A stretch of DNA of 57,852 bases from Myxococcota bacterium (GTDB taxonomy: Bacteria; Myxococcota_A; Polyangia; Polyangiales; Polyangiaceae), in contig CAUJEM010000118.1 of NCBI GenBank assembly GCA_963169915.1, positions 1 to 57,852 on the forward strand, given 5' to 3'. The position numbers and the translations under genes are program-made. Each line of letters starts with the position of its first letter. The first letter of the stretch is position 1. Under the pieces are notes generated by a model that searched no databases, was not told the origin of the DNA, and saw only the letters and a program-made list of their open reading frames with translations. Shown here piece after piece: positions 1 through 8,918 of this stretch.

Positions 1-1982
1 GGGTACTCGCTGCCTTGGCTCTTGTGGATGCTGGTGGCGTAGGCGAGCTGCAGCGCGTCGAGCTCCTCCCCCACGTAGCGGACACGGCGCTCGTCGAAGC
101 CCACGTGGAGCGTCCTCTCCGCGGCCTCCACCGCCAGCACCACGCCGAGATCGCCGTTGAAGACCTCCCGCTCGTAGTCGTTGCGCGTCTGCATCACGCG
201 ATCTCCCACCCGCAACGTTTGCCCGCGATGCAGCAGCTCCAGCCCTTGCGGGTTGAGCCGCGCCTGGAGGCGCTCGTTGAGCGCTTGGGTCCCCACCTCG
301 CCGCGGTGCATGGGCGTCAGCACCTGGATCTCCGTCAGCGCCGAGTAGCCGAAGCGCCGGGGGATCCTGCTGGCGACCAGCTCCTCGACCGTCTCCGCGG
401 CGTGCTCCGGCGCCCTCCGCTCCACGATGAAGAAGTCCGCGTTGGGCTCGTCGGCGTGGGCTCCCAGGGGCGCCTCTCCTTGAAAGATCCGGTGTGCGTT
501 GAGCACGATCCTGCTCTGCTCGGCCTGGCGGAAGATCGCGGTCAGCCTGACGGTGGGGACGACCGCGCTGGCGATGAGGTCACGCAGGAACGCCCCCGGC
601 CCGACGCTCGGGAGCTGATCGGCGTCGCCCACGATCACCAGCCTGGCCGCGGTGGGGAGCGCGTCGATGAGCGCTGCCGCGAGGGGCAAATCCACCATGG
701 AGGCCTCGTCCACCACCACCGCGTCGCACTCGAGCGGGCGCTCGGCGTGGCGTGAGAAGCCCCCCGTCTTGGGGTCGTACTCCAGCAGCCGGTGCAGGGT
801 GCTGGCCTCCTGCCCCGTCGCCTCGCCCATCCGCTTGGCGGCGCGCCCCGTGGGCGCCGCCAAGCGCGTGGTGAGCCGCGCGCCCTCGAGCACCCGCAAG
901 ATGGCGCGCACGATGGTCGTCTTGCCGACGCCTGGGCCGCCCGTGATGACCGCGAGCTTCTGCTCCGCGACGGCCCGCACCGCGGCCCGCTGCTGCTCCG
1001 CCAGGCGCAGCCCCTGCTCGGCCTCGAAGCCCTCGACCGCGACCTCCAGCCCCGAGAGCTTGGCGCCCGGGCTCTGCATCAAGCGCACGAGCCCTTCGCA
1101 GACGGCCACCTCCGCGGCGTGGAGCCGCGCCAAGTAGACGCGCCCTTGCTCCACGATGACGCGGAGGCTCGCCCAGAGCGCGTCGATGGCCGCCTCGACG
1201 TGCGCTTCCCCGACCTCGAGCAGGGCCGTGGCCTGCTCGACGAGGCGCGCGCGCTCGGCGAAGACGTGGCCGCCATCGGCCAGCTCCCCGAGCAGGTGCA
1301 GGACCCCGGCTTGAGCCCGCTCCGGGTGGTCTCCCGAGAGCCCGAGGCTCTTGGCGATGCGGTCGGCCGTGCGAAACCCTATCCCGCTCACCTCGAGCGC
1401 CAAGCGATAGGGGGAGCGAGTCACCACGGCCGCGGCGTGCTCGCCGTAGCGCGTGAGGATCCGCTTGGCGAGCGCGGGCGAGGCCCCGTGCGTCTGCAGC
1501 AGGAGCATCACGGTGGAGGTCCCGCGCGCGGCCGTCCACGCCTCTCGCAGCTCCGGGAGCCGCTTGCGGGGTAGCCCCGAGACCTCCGCCAAGCGCTCTG
1601 GATCCAGGTCGAGCACCCTGAGCACCTCGAGCCCGAAGTGCTTCACGATGCGGCGCGCGAGCCCAGGTCCGACGCCAGGCAATACCCCCGAGCCCAGGTA
1701 GCGCTCGAGCCCCAGCAAGGTCTCCGGGTCGAGCGGGACCAAGGTCTCCGCACGAAATTGCTCGCCGAAGCGTGGGTCGACGCCCCACTGCCCCGTCACG
1801 CGCACCCGATGCCCCGGGCCGACCGCCGGGAAAACCCCGACGACGACGGCGGGGCCGCGGCGGGGCGCGTCCCCCTCGAGCTTGCCCACGCGCAGGACGC
1901 GAAAGCTCGTCTCTTCGTTCTCGAAGGTGACGCGCTCGACCTCGGCGGTGAACGTGACGGACGAGGGGGCGGGGGGACTCAC
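1..1982 (-). CDS. recD2: RecD2-type ATP-dependent DNA helicase, C-terminus cut by window edge
   Basis: This is a superfamily 1 5'-3' DNA helicase of the RecD2 type, acting in DNA repair. The chosen start is the GTG at 1982. Reading from there gives an N-terminal OB-like segment containing VERVTFENEETSFRVLRVG, typical of RecD2. A helix-hairpin-helix region follows, then Walker A GGPGVGKTT (Lys about 354), Walker B DEAS (about 425-428), and motif III GDADQLPSVGPG from about 452. About 660 codons are visible. Family members run to roughly 720-750 residues, so only the end of the second RecA-like domain is missing. The frame has no stops up to the window edge. The upstream gene ends 29 bases away on the same strand, so co-transcription with the DUF481 gene is possible. 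No clear ribosome site is seen. Confidence 0.93.
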   Translation of the reverse strand, partial: MSPPAPSSVTFTAEVERVTFENEETSFRVLRVGKLEGDAPRRGPAVVVGVFPAVGPGHRVRVTGQWGVDPRFGEQFRAETLVPLDPETLLGLERYLGSGVLPGVGPGLARRIVKHFGLEVLRVLDLDPERLAEVSGLPRKRLPELREAWTAARGTSTVMLLLQTHGASPALAKRILTRYGEHAAAVVTRSPYRLALEVSGIGFRTADRIAKSLGLSGDHPERAQAGVLHLLGELADGGHVFAERARLVEQATALLEVGEAHVEAAIDALWASLRVIVEQGRVYLARLHAAEVAVCEGLVRLMQSPGAKLSGLEVAVEGFEAEQGLRLAEQQRAAVRAVAEQKLAVITGGPGVGKTTIVRAILRVLEGARLTTRLAAPTGRAAKRMGEATGQEASTLHRLLEYDPKTGGFSRHAERPLECDAVVVDEASMVDLPLAAALIDALPTAARLVIVGDADQLPSVGPGAFLRDLIASAVVPTVRLTAIFRQAEQSRIVLNAHRIFQGEAPLGAHADEPNADFFIVERRAPEHAAETVEELVASRIPRRFGYSALTEIQVLTPMHRGEVGTQALNERLQARLNPQGLELLHRGQTLRVGDRVMQTRNDYEREVFNGDLGVVLAVEAAERTLHVGFDERRVRYVGEELDALQLAYATSIHKSQGSEY

Positions 1983-2011
1983 GCGCTGCCTGACTCCCCC
2001 TGGCCTCTCTC

Positions 2012-2899
2012 TCAGAGCAGAGTGTAGACCAAGCTGACCGCCGTGAGGACGTCCGTGCTCTCTTTGGTGGGCAGTGGCGCGTTGTCGTAGCGGACGCTCA
2101 AGCTGGTGGCGACGGAGAAGTTGCCCCCGATCTGCGAGCTGAGCGCCGAGTCCCAGTTGAGGCGCCAATACTGGGTCTCGGGCAGGCCCTGGAGATACTC
2201 GACGCCCGTCTTGAAGGTGACCATCTCACTGAGCGCGTTGCTGTAACCGACGAAGACGCGCGCGCTGTGGCGGGTCTCGGTCTTGTCCGGGAGCTGCCCG
2301 GTCGATGCCAGCGCCTCTTCACGCGCGCTGTCGCGGCGCACGTCGTACTGCAGGTCATAGCCAGCCTCTGCCCAGAGCTGCGTCTTGGCCTCGTCGATGA
2401 CGTAGTACGCGAAGCCAGGGTCCAAGTTGAGGCGCAGGTTGAGTCCCTGGAACCTGTCCCGCCGCGCGGTGAGCGCCACGAACCCAGCCAGCGAGCCCGT
2501 GACGAAGCGGTCGTACCGGAGCTTGCCTTGGAGGTTCTCCACGGTGGTGACCCGATCTTCGTCCGGGCTGGGCGCCGCCTGCGCGTAGTTGGCCGCGGCG
2601 TCCGCCGAGAGCTGGTTGTCGGTGCGACGTACGCGCAGCGCGAGAGCGGTGGTCCCGGACATGGAGCGCGTGTTTCCGGTCGCGAGCAAGCCGCCCGCCG
2701 AGATCTTCAGCTCCGTGGCGTCCTTGCTCTCCTCCGCGGGCTTGGTCGCCGCCGCGAAGCCCCCGCCGCCGACCTCGGTGCTCCCGGACGACGCGCTGCT
2801 CTGCTGCATCAGCCCCGCCGCCGGCCCCTCCTCGGCCGCCGCTACCGCAGGTCCCAATAGCGCCACTCCTGCCACCAACCCAGCCAGCTTCAGCTTCAT
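2012..2899 (-). CDS. DUF481 family outer-membrane beta-barrel protein
   Basis: This is a 295-residue exported protein resembling the DUF481/YdiY salt-induced outer-membrane family. The start ATG at 2899 follows a GGAAAGGA ribosome site at good spacing and begins a clear signal peptide (MKLKLAGLVAGVALLGP, cleavage near AAA-EE). An open extension upstream of this ATG lacks signal character and was not used. After a Ser/Gly-rich linker the chain has the family opening LKISAGGLLATGNTRS, then alternating amphipathic strands to the C-terminus, as expected of a barrel. The function of the family is poorly known. It lies upstream of recD2 on the same strand and is divergent from the M1 peptidase gene. 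Confidence 0.82.
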   Translation of the reverse strand: MKLKLAGLVAGVALLGPAVAAAEEGPAAGLMQQSSASSGSTEVGGGGFAAATKPAEESKDATELKISAGGLLATGNTRSMSGTTALALRVRRTDNQLSADAAANYAQAAPSPDEDRVTTVENLQGKLRYDRFVTGSLAGFVALTARRDRFQGLNLRLNLDPGFAYYVIDEAKTQLWAEAGYDLQYDVRRDSAREEALASTGQLPDKTETRHSARVFVGYSNALSEMVTFKTGVEYLQGLPETQYWRLNWDSALSSQIGGNFSVATSLSVRYDNAPLPTKESTDVLTAVSLVYTLL

Positions 2900-3081
2900 C
2901 GACGGATCCTTTCCACAGCGAGTATGAGCAGGACCGCGAGCGCCTTGGCAAGCGATCCCACCCTGCAATCACCGCACAGACACCGCGAGCTCGCAAGAAC
3001 CCTCGGGGTTAGCCCAGGTACGGTGGGGAGCGGAAGAAGCGGCTTGCCCTCCCTGGCGTCGACAGGTATCGCAGTGACCCC

Positions 3082-5658
3082 ATGTCCGCGCGGTCCCACC
3101 ATCTACATGCCGGCTGCGCTGGTGCCAGCGCCCTCGCCGCCGCGCCCTTCGTGCTGAAGGGGACGGAGCGCCAGTACGAGCGCGCCCTGCCGTTTCTCAT
3201 CACCCACCTGGCACTCCAGCTCGAGCTGGAGTTCTCCCAGAAGAAGCTCACCGGGGTCGCCACCCTCAGCTTCACTCGCCGGGCTCCTCGGGGTACCCGG
3301 CTCGAGCTCGACGCGGTCGGGTTCGAGGTCCACCGCGTGCGCGTGGACGCAGGGAGAGGCTGGCAAGACGCGGCCTTCACCTACGACGGCGACCGGCTCG
3401 CGGTGAGCTTGCCCGCGCGCCTCCAGGCCGGCCGCGTCCAGATCGACTACACCGCCTGGCCGCGCCGTGGGCTGTACTTCTTGGCGCCGGATCCGCTCGT
3501 CCCGGACCGGCCGCTCCAGGCGTGGACGCAGTGCCAAGACGAGGACGCCCGCCACTGGCTGCCCTGCATCGACAGCCCGCTCATGAAGATGAGCTCGGAG
3601 ATCGCGGTGCGCGTCCCCAACGGCTTCACCGTGCTCTCCAACGGTGAGCTCCTGGAGGCACGGCAGCCCATGGGTAAGGCCCCTTGGCGCTGGCACTTCC
3701 GCTTCACCGAGCCCCACCCCAGCTACCTGCTCACGCTCGTCGCGGGGCGCTTCGAGGTCGTCGAGGACCGCCCCGCGACGCTCCCAGGGGCGGCGCCCGT
3801 CCCCGTCCGGTACTACGTGCCGGAGGGGCGCGCCGCGGACGCGCGCGCGAGCCTCGGGGAGACGCCGAAGATGCTGGAGCTGTTCGGGCGGCTCACGGGC
3901 GTCCCCTACCCTTGGAGCCGCTACTCCCAGGTCATCGTCAGCGACTTCATCTTCGGCGGCATGGAAAACACCACGGCCACGACCCTCTACGAGCACGCGC
4001 TGCTCGACGCCCGCGCGCTGCTCGACACCACGACCACGGATCTCGTGGCTCACGAGCTGGCGCACCAGTGGTTCGGAGACTACGTCACCTGCCGAGATTG
4101 GTCTCACGGCTGGCTCAACGAGGGCTTCGCGACCTTCTTCGAGCACCTCGAGCGCGAGGCTCGGCTAGGGCGTGACGAGTACGATCACGGGCTGGCGGTG
4201 GATCTGCAGAGCTACCTCGGCGAGGCCCAGGGTCGCTACCAGCGCCCCATCGTCTGCAAAGACTTCGCCGAGCCCATCGATCTGTTCGATCGTCACCTCT
4301 ACGAGAAGGGGGGGCTCGTCTTGCACATGCTGCGCCGGCGCCTCACGGACGAGCTCTTCTGGCGAGGCGTGCGGCTCTACCTCCAACGACACGCCAAGTC
4401 GGTCGTCGAGACGCGAGATCTCCAGCGCGCCCTCGAGGAGGTCAGCGGTGAGTCCCTCGAGCGCTTCTTCGACGAGTGGGTGCTGCGCCCGGGGCACCCG
4501 GCGCTGGACGTGCGGGTCAGCTGGGAGGAGGACGCACTCAACGTCATGGTCCGTCAGACGCAGCCGCTGGGGGACACCGCCCTCTTCGCGTTCCTGCTCG
4601 AGGTGGACGTCCTCGACGCCAGCGGCAAGCTCCGGCGCTACACCAAGCAGATCGAGCGGGAGAGCGACGCGCTCGTGGTGGCGCTCAAGCAGCGCCCCCG
4701 CTACGTCGTCATCGATCCGGAGTTCACGATCGCCGGCGAGCTGAGCCTCACGGCTCCCGCCGATCTGCTCCGCGCGCAGCTCGCCGAGGGTCCCAGCGCC
4801 CGAGCCAAGATCCAAGCCATCGACGGCCTGAAGCGCCGCGCGGACGTGCCCACCCTGCAGGCGCTGGGCGCGAGCCTGGCTCAGGAGCAGCAACCCTGGA
4901 TGGTCCGGGCAGCGGCGGCCACCGCGCTCGGGCAGCACCGCGGGGAGCTCGCGCTCACGCTGCTGCTGGAGCACGCTCGGACCAAACACCCCAAGGTGAG
5001 GCGTGCCGTGGTCGCGGCGCTCGGGCAGTTCCAAGACGCCCGCGCGGCCAAGGCGCTCACCCCGCTCGCCCAGAAGGACCCCAGCTACCTCGTCCAGGCC
5101 GAGGCGGCGCGCTCACTCGGCGCCACGCGGCAACCGGGCGCCCGCGCCACGCTGGAGAAGCTCCTCTCCACGACGTCCTGGGCCGACGTCCTGCGTGCCG
5201 GCGCGCTCGACGGCCTCGGGGCCCTCGGCGACGAGGACGCGCTCGCCACGGTCACCGAGCAGACCCGCTACGGCGTCCCCACCCGGGGGCGGCGCGCCGC
5301 CATCGCCGCCCTGGCGAGGCTGGGGGAGGGGCGCAAGGTGCGGCAGCAGCTCGAGCGGCTGCTGGACGACGCAGATCCTCACCTGCGCACCGACGTCATC
5401 GCCGCGCTCTCGTCGCTCGGGGACGTCCGCGCCCGGGGGGCGCTGCAGCAACGGCTCGGGCGCGAGACGGACGGGCGGGTCCTCCGACGGCTCCGCGAGG
5501 CCCTCCGGGATCTGACGGACGGGGCCGCCAGCGACCGGAAGCGCCAGCAGGAACAGCTCGAGGGCCTCCGCAAGGATCTCAAAGACCTCGAGCAGAAGGT
5601 GCTGCAGCTCGCGCCCTCCCGCGGCGCCTCCCCCTCCCGCCGAAAGGTCACGCGATGA
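3082..5658 (+). CDS. M1 family metallo-aminopeptidase with C-terminal HEAT repeats and coiled coil
   Basis: This 858-residue zinc aminopeptidase has the M1 layout: an N-terminal beta domain, substrate motif GGMEN (292-296), zinc site HELAH (324-328) and the third ligand Glu347 in NEGFATFF. That spacing is exactly HEXXH-18-E. From about residue 560 to 800 the chain becomes alpha-helical repeats of HEAT type, replacing the usual M1 C-terminal domain. It ends in a charged coiled coil (RKRQQEQLEGLRKDLKDLEQ). No convincing signal peptide is seen, so a cytoplasmic location is likely. The ATG at 3082 is a plausible start, but a GTG near 3150 would also preserve the catalytic part. The stop overlaps the next gene in an ATGA junction, indicating coupled translation. 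Confidence 0.9.
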   Translation: MSARSHHLHAGCAGASALAAAPFVLKGTERQYERALPFLITHLALQLELEFSQKKLTGVATLSFTRRAPRGTRLELDAVGFEVHRVRVDAGRGWQDAAFTYDGDRLAVSLPARLQAGRVQIDYTAWPRRGLYFLAPDPLVPDRPLQAWTQCQDEDARHWLPCIDSPLMKMSSEIAVRVPNGFTVLSNGELLEARQPMGKAPWRWHFRFTEPHPSYLLTLVAGRFEVVEDRPATLPGAAPVPVRYYVPEGRAADARASLGETPKMLELFGRLTGVPYPWSRYSQVIVSDFIFGGMENTTATTLYEHALLDARALLDTTTTDLVAHELAHQWFGDYVTCRDWSHGWLNEGFATFFEHLEREARLGRDEYDHGLAVDLQSYLGEAQGRYQRPIVCKDFAEPIDLFDRHLYEKGGLVLHMLRRRLTDELFWRGVRLYLQRHAKSVVETRDLQRALEEVSGESLERFFDEWVLRPGHPALDVRVSWEEDALNVMVRQTQPLGDTALFAFLLEVDVLDASGKLRRYTKQIERESDALVVALKQRPRYVVIDPEFTIAGELSLTAPADLLRAQLAEGPSARAKIQAIDGLKRRADVPTLQALGASLAQEQQPWMVRAAAATALGQHRGELALTLLLEHARTKHPKVRRAVVAALGQFQDARAAKALTPLAQKDPSYLVQAEAARSLGATRQPGARATLEKLLSTTSWADVLRAGALDGLGALGDEDALATVTEQTRYGVPTRGRRAAIAALARLGEGRKVRQQLERLLDDADPHLRTDVIAALSSLGDVRARGALQQRLGRETDGRVLRRLREALRDLTDGAASDRKRQQEQLEGLRKDLKDLEQKVLQLAPSRGASPSRRKVTR

Positions 5659-6446
5659 GCCAGGAAGAGCCCCTCGTCGGCGTCAGCTACCGTGATGGCG
5701 CCGCTTGGCTGACCCTCACGCGGCCGGAGCGCATGAACTCGCTCTCGCGAGCCACGCTCCAGCGCTTCGGTGAGCTCGGCAGAGAGCTCGCGGACCGGCG
5801 GGAGGTCCGCGCCGTGGTCATCACCGGCGCCGGCGACAAGGCCTTCTGCGCCGGGGCGGATCTCAAGGAGCGCCAGGGCATGAGCGAGGACGACGTCCGC
5901 GCCCAGCTCGGGCTCTATCAGACGCAGCTCGGGTGGATCGCCGCCAGCCGCGTGCCCGTCATCGCCGCCATCAACGGCGTCGCCCTCGGCGGCGGGCTGG
6001 AGCTCGCGCTGATGTGCGACCTGCGCGTCGCGGCGCCGCACGCGCTGTTCGGTTTGCCGGAGACCAGCATCGGGATCATCCCGGGGGCGGGCGGGACGCA
6101 GCGCCTGCCCAGGCTGCTCGGGGAGGCGCGCGCCAAGGAGCTCATCCTGCTGGGGCGCCGCCTCGACGCCGCGCAGGCCTTGGCGTGGGGCCTCGTCAAC
6201 CACGTGAGCCGGAGCGCGGACAGCCTGCTCGAGGACACCCTGGAGTTCATCCGCCCCATCGTGGAAGGTGCTCCCATCGCGCAAGCGTCGGCGCTCGCCG
6301 CCATCGACGCCAGCTTCGACACGAGCCTCGAGCACGGGTTACAGCTCGAGCGGCTCTACTACGACGCGTGCCTCACCAGCGCCGATCGGCGCGAGGCCCT
6401 GGCCGCCGTCGCGGAGAAGCGGCGCCCCGCCTTCCAGGGGCGCTAG
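5655..6446 (+). CDS. Enoyl-CoA hydratase/isomerase (crotonase family)
   Basis: This 263-residue crotonase-fold protein probably hydrates enoyl-CoA esters in fatty-acid or branched-chain acyl-CoA breakdown. Both catalytic glutamates of classical hydratases are present: Glu116 in GGGLELALMCD and Glu136 in PETSIGIIPG. Their 20-residue separation matches the family. The oxyanion-hole motif AFCAGADLKER and the AGGTQRLPR segment are also present. The substrate cannot be told from sequence. The start ATG overlaps the stop of the M1 peptidase (ATGA). The pairing of a peptidase with a hydratase has no obvious metabolic reason. Confidence 0.92.
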   Translation: MSQEEPLVGVSYRDGAAWLTLTRPERMNSLSRATLQRFGELGRELADRREVRAVVITGAGDKAFCAGADLKERQGMSEDDVRAQLGLYQTQLGWIAASRVPVIAAINGVALGGGLELALMCDLRVAAPHALFGLPETSIGIIPGAGGTQRLPRLLGEARAKELILLGRRLDAAQALAWGLVNHVSRSADSLLEDTLEFIRPIVEGAPIAQASALAAIDASFDTSLEHGLQLERLYYDACLTSADRREALAAVAEKRRPAFQGR

Positions 6447-6462
6447 CGCCCACGGCGGCGCC

Positions 6463-6990
6463 TCAGCCCTGCCCGAGCTCGTCCGGAAAGTCATCCAGGC
6501 CGAGGCCCCCGCGCACTGGGATGGCCCGCAAGTACCCCACCTTCTCCAGCGCGCGCGACAGCGCCGCTCGATCCCGCACCCGCGGCAGGAAGGCGCGTGT
6601 GCCGTCCCAGAGGTCGAGCGCGATGTGGTGGGGTTGGTCGAGCACGATGCGGTCGATCTGCGCCCACTGGTAGCGCTTCAGCCGCGGCCAGCCGAAGAGC
6701 ACGACGTCCCGCAGCTCCACGCCGTCGCCGTACACGCGCACGCCCCGCATGGCGGTGCGCAGCGTCACCGACACCGCGCTGACGAGCAGCAGGGCCGCTG
6801 CCAAGCTGGCCCCGACGCTCCGCTGGGCGTCCCGCTCCACCAGCTCCAGAAACAGCCAGGACTGGCTGGGAGCCTGCCGCGCCAGCGCGACGACCGAGCT
6901 GACCGTGAGCGCCGCGCCGAGGTAGATCAGGGCTGGCATCCACACCCTCAGCGGTGGCCCGAACGATCCCTCCCGAGGCCGGTAGGCCAT
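6463..6990 (-). CDS. Small membrane protein with PH-like cytoplasmic domain
   Basis: This is a 175-residue protein with two hydrophobic helices (about residues 15-38 and 55-75). They are followed by a soluble part (GVRVYGDGVELRDVVLFGWPR and on) that reads like a bacterial PH-type domain. The start ATG at 6990 (MAYRPREGSFG) was preferred because the upstream open extension has no protein character. The gene converges on the enoyl-CoA hydratase with 16 bases between. The upstream region is shared with the divergent transaldolase gene. The role is unknown; bacterial PH domains often sit next to membrane helices, and a structural role is all that can be inferred. Confidence 0.65.
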   Translation of the reverse strand: MAYRPREGSFGPPLRVWMPALIYLGAALTVSSVVALARQAPSQSWLFLELVERDAQRSVGASLAAALLLVSAVSVTLRTAMRGVRVYGDGVELRDVVLFGWPRLKRYQWAQIDRIVLDQPHHIALDLWDGTRAFLPRVRDRAALSRALEKVGYLRAIPVRGGLGLDDFPDELGQG

Positions 6991-7127
6991 GTCGAAGCCT
7001 GGAGGACGAGACGGACGCGCCACGCTGCCCCTTGGTGTAGCGCAGCCTGGCGACTTGGGTAGGCTGCGCTGGCTTGCGACCGCACGCCGCCAGCGGTAAG
7101 CGCCGCGGCGCACCTCGGGAGACCTCC

Positions 7128-7775
7128 ATGAAGATTTTCATCGACAGCGGCGACATCGCAGAGATCAAGGAAGCGGCGGCCATGGGCGCCATCGACGGGG
7201 TGACCACCAACCCCTCGCTGCTCGCCAAGACCGGCAAGCCGATGCGGCAAGTCATCACGGAAATTTGCCAGATCGTCGACGGCCCCATCTCCGCGGAGGT
7301 GCTCGCCACGGACTGTGACGGCATCGTGAGCGAAGGGCGGCAGCTCGCCCAGCTCCACCCGAACGTCGTCGTGAAGGTGCCGCTCATCGTGGAGGGGCTC
7401 AAGGCCGTGCGGGTGCTCGCGAGCGAGGGCGTCAAGACGAACGTGACCTTGTGCTTCTCGGCCTCTCAGGCGCTGCTCGCGGCCAAGGCCGGGGCCACCT
7501 ACATCTCGCCCTTCGTCGGCCGCTTGGATGACCTCTCGGAGGACGGGATGCAGCTCATCGAGCAGATCTGCGCCATCTACTCCCACTACGACTTCGACAC
7601 GCAGGTGCTCGTCGCCAGCGTGCGTCACCCCATCCACGTCGTTCAGTCGGCCCTGCTCGGCGCGCACGTCGCGACCATCCCCTTCAAGGTCATCCAGCAG
7701 CTCGCGCAGCACCCCATGACCGAGGCTGGTCTCAAGAAGTTCCTCGAGGACTCCAAGAAGATCCCCCAAGGCTGA
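7128..7775 (+). CDS. tal: Transaldolase, short TalC/MipB type
   Basis: This 215-residue class I aldolase-fold enzyme moves a dihydroxyacetone unit between sugar phosphates in the non-oxidative pentose phosphate pathway. The Schiff-base lysine is Lys83 in VVVKVPL. The chain has the family blocks [25 protein letters not shown] and SVRHPIHV. The active-site position that is Tyr in fructose-6-phosphate aldolase is Phe129 here (SPFVGRLDD), which favours transaldolase over FSA activity. That reading rests on family knowledge. The ATG at 7128 has a GGGAG ribosome site. ybeY follows after two bases. Confidence 0.93.
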   Translation: MKIFIDSGDIAEIKEAAAMGAIDGVTTNPSLLAKTGKPMRQVITEICQIVDGPISAEVLATDCDGIVSEGRQLAQLHPNVVVKVPLIVEGLKAVRVLASEGVKTNVTLCFSASQALLAAKAGATYISPFVGRLDDLSEDGMQLIEQICAIYSHYDFDTQVLVASVRHPIHVVQSALLGAHVATIPFKVIQQLAQHPMTEAGLKKFLEDSKKIPQG

Positions 7776-7777
7776 GG

Positions 7778-8242
7778 ATGCCCACGGAGGTACGTCGCCG
7801 CGCCCCTGGCGCTCCCCCGCTGGCCGTCTCACGGCTCCGCGCCCTGGGCGACCGTATGCTCGGCGCGCTCGAGCTCCCGAGCGCCGAGCTGAGCGTCCTG
7901 CTCGTGAACGACGAGGGGATCCAGCGGCTCAACCGGGAGCACCGCGGCCGAGATCGCCCCACGGACGTGCTGTCCTTCCCTCTGGACGGGCGGCGCAGCG
8001 CGCTCACCCACGCTCGCCGTGCCCAGCGGCGAGGCGCTTGCCCGGTGCTCGGAGACGTGGTCGTGTCGCTCGACACCGCCGCCCGCCAAGCCGCCGGACG
8101 CCGGCGCCCCCTGGTGGAGGAGGTGCGCTTCCTGCTCGCCCACGGGCTGCTGCACCTCGTCGGCTACGACCACGCGACCCCCGAAGACAAGCGTGAGATG
8201 TCGGCGATGGCCCGGCGCCTGGTGCGCGCCGCACGCCTCTGA
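7778..8242 (+). CDS. ybeY: Endoribonuclease YbeY (16S rRNA maturation)
   Basis: This is a 154-residue metal-dependent endoribonuclease of the UPF0054 family, needed for 16S rRNA 3' end processing and ribosome quality control. The metal site H-x3-H-x5-H is intact as HGLLHLVGYDH (His122, His126, His132), and the motif RPTDVLSFPLD is present upstream. The length is normal. It starts two bases after the transaldolase stop, so the two genes are almost certainly one transcript. A GC-rich hairpin follows at 8258-8274. Confidence 0.93.
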   Translation: MPTEVRRRAPGAPPLAVSRLRALGDRMLGALELPSAELSVLLVNDEGIQRLNREHRGRDRPTDVLSFPLDGRRSALTHARRAQRRGACPVLGDVVVSLDTAARQAAGRRRPLVEEVRFLLAHGLLHLVGYDHATPEDKREMSAMARRLVRAARL

Positions 8243-8257
8243 ACCATCGCGCGCGGA

Positions 8258-8274
8258 CGCCCGCGGCGCGGGCG
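8258..8274 (+). terminator. Possible terminator hairpin after ybeY
   Basis: A perfect 7-bp stem CGCCCGC/GCGGGCG with a GGC loop lies 15 bases after the ybeY stop. There is no T-tract, so Rho-independent termination is uncertain in this GC-rich background. Confidence 0.3.
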
Positions 8275-8482
8275 CGCTCCCGGCGAGGCCACGACCTCGT
8301 GCAAGGCTTGCGAGGTGACCGCTAAGCCCGCGCAGTCATTGTCTCATTCAGGCTCCGTGAGCGGGGCGCCCGAGCGCAAAGGACGACCGTATTTCCCCCA
8401 ATTCTAACCGTACATTCCGAGCTGGCCCCGCCCATCTGGCAATAAAACTCGGCAATTGTGCCGCAGCCTCGGAAAATACCTC

Positions 8483-8511
8483 TTGAATGGCCTATTTTTG
8501 CCTGTTATCGC
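8483..8511 (+). promoter_or_regulatory. Sigma-70-like promoter of the HU-family gene
   Basis: TTGAAT (8483-8488), a 17-base spacer, and TATCGC (8506-8511) sit about 95 bases upstream of the HU start. A small palindrome (8450-8463) lies just upstream of the -35 element and could bind a regulator. This is motif matching only. Confidence 0.45.
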
Positions 8512-8606
8512 TCGCAACGTGCTCGCTGAGGGTTTGGCCGCGGCTCGAGGCTGCGACCCAACAACAGGGGGGCACGGCGAAACCAGGTTCATCTAGGAGG
8601 TAGCTC

Positions 8607-8918
8607 ATGGCTGGCAAGAGGCTCACCAAGGCTCAAGTGATTGCAGAGGTCGCCGCGGCGACTGAGTTGGACAAGAAGAGCGTGACGCGCGTGTTCGAGT
8701 CGCTCTCGGAGATCATCAAGAAGCAGCTCAGCCCGCGTGGCCCGGGCGAGTTCGTCGTCCCCGGCCTCGTCAAGCTCCGCGTCGTCAAGCGCCCCGCCAC
8801 CAAGGAGCGCCAGGGCATCAACCCCGTGACGAAGGAGCCCATCACCATCGCCGCCAAGCCCGCGAGCAAGAAGGTCCGCGCGACCGCGCTCAAGGCGCTC
8901 AAAGATCTGGTGCTGTGA
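8607..8918 (+). CDS. HU/IHF-family DNA-binding protein
   Basis: This 103-residue basic protein has the HU fold pattern: N-terminal helices (LTKAQVIAEVAAATELDKKSV), then a beta-arm region with GINPVTKEPITIAAKPASKK, where HU proteins carry GRNPxTG. It should bind and bend DNA as a nucleoid-associated protein. The ATG at 8607 is preceded by a strong AGGAGGT ribosome site, one of the best in the window, as expected for an abundant protein. Its last 20 bases overlap the 3' end of the convergent lnt gene. The arm differs from textbook HU in lacking the exact GRNP sequence. Confidence 0.9.
   Translation: MAGKRLTKAQVIAEVAAATELDKKSVTRVFESLSEIIKKQLSPRGPGEFVVPGLVKLRVVKRPATKERQGINPVTKEPITIAAKPASKKVRATALKALKDLVL

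Larger units (their letters stand above)
8243..8606. other. 364-base non-coding region upstream of the HU gene
   Basis: This is the longest gene-free stretch in the window. It holds the ybeY hairpin and a second inverted repeat ACCTCG/CGAGGT (8294-8299 and 8311-8316). A markedly more A/T-rich segment (about 8335-8515) contains a palindrome CGGCA-ATTG-TGCCG (8450-8463), and a promoter candidate lies at 8483-8511. No credible protein frame is present. The layout suggests a regulated promoter for the nucleoid protein, with a 5' leader of about 90 bases. Confidence 0.6.

Noticed and set aside
580..1788. A 402-codon minus-strand open frame inside recD2.
   Set aside because: The recD2 frame from GTG 1982 contains every helicase motif; this frame contains none.
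7128..7775. Fructose-6-phosphate aldolase as the identity of the short TalC-type enzyme.
   Set aside because: The active-site position that is Tyr in FSA is Phe here and the sequence is closer to the transaldolase branch. Enzyme assay would settle it.
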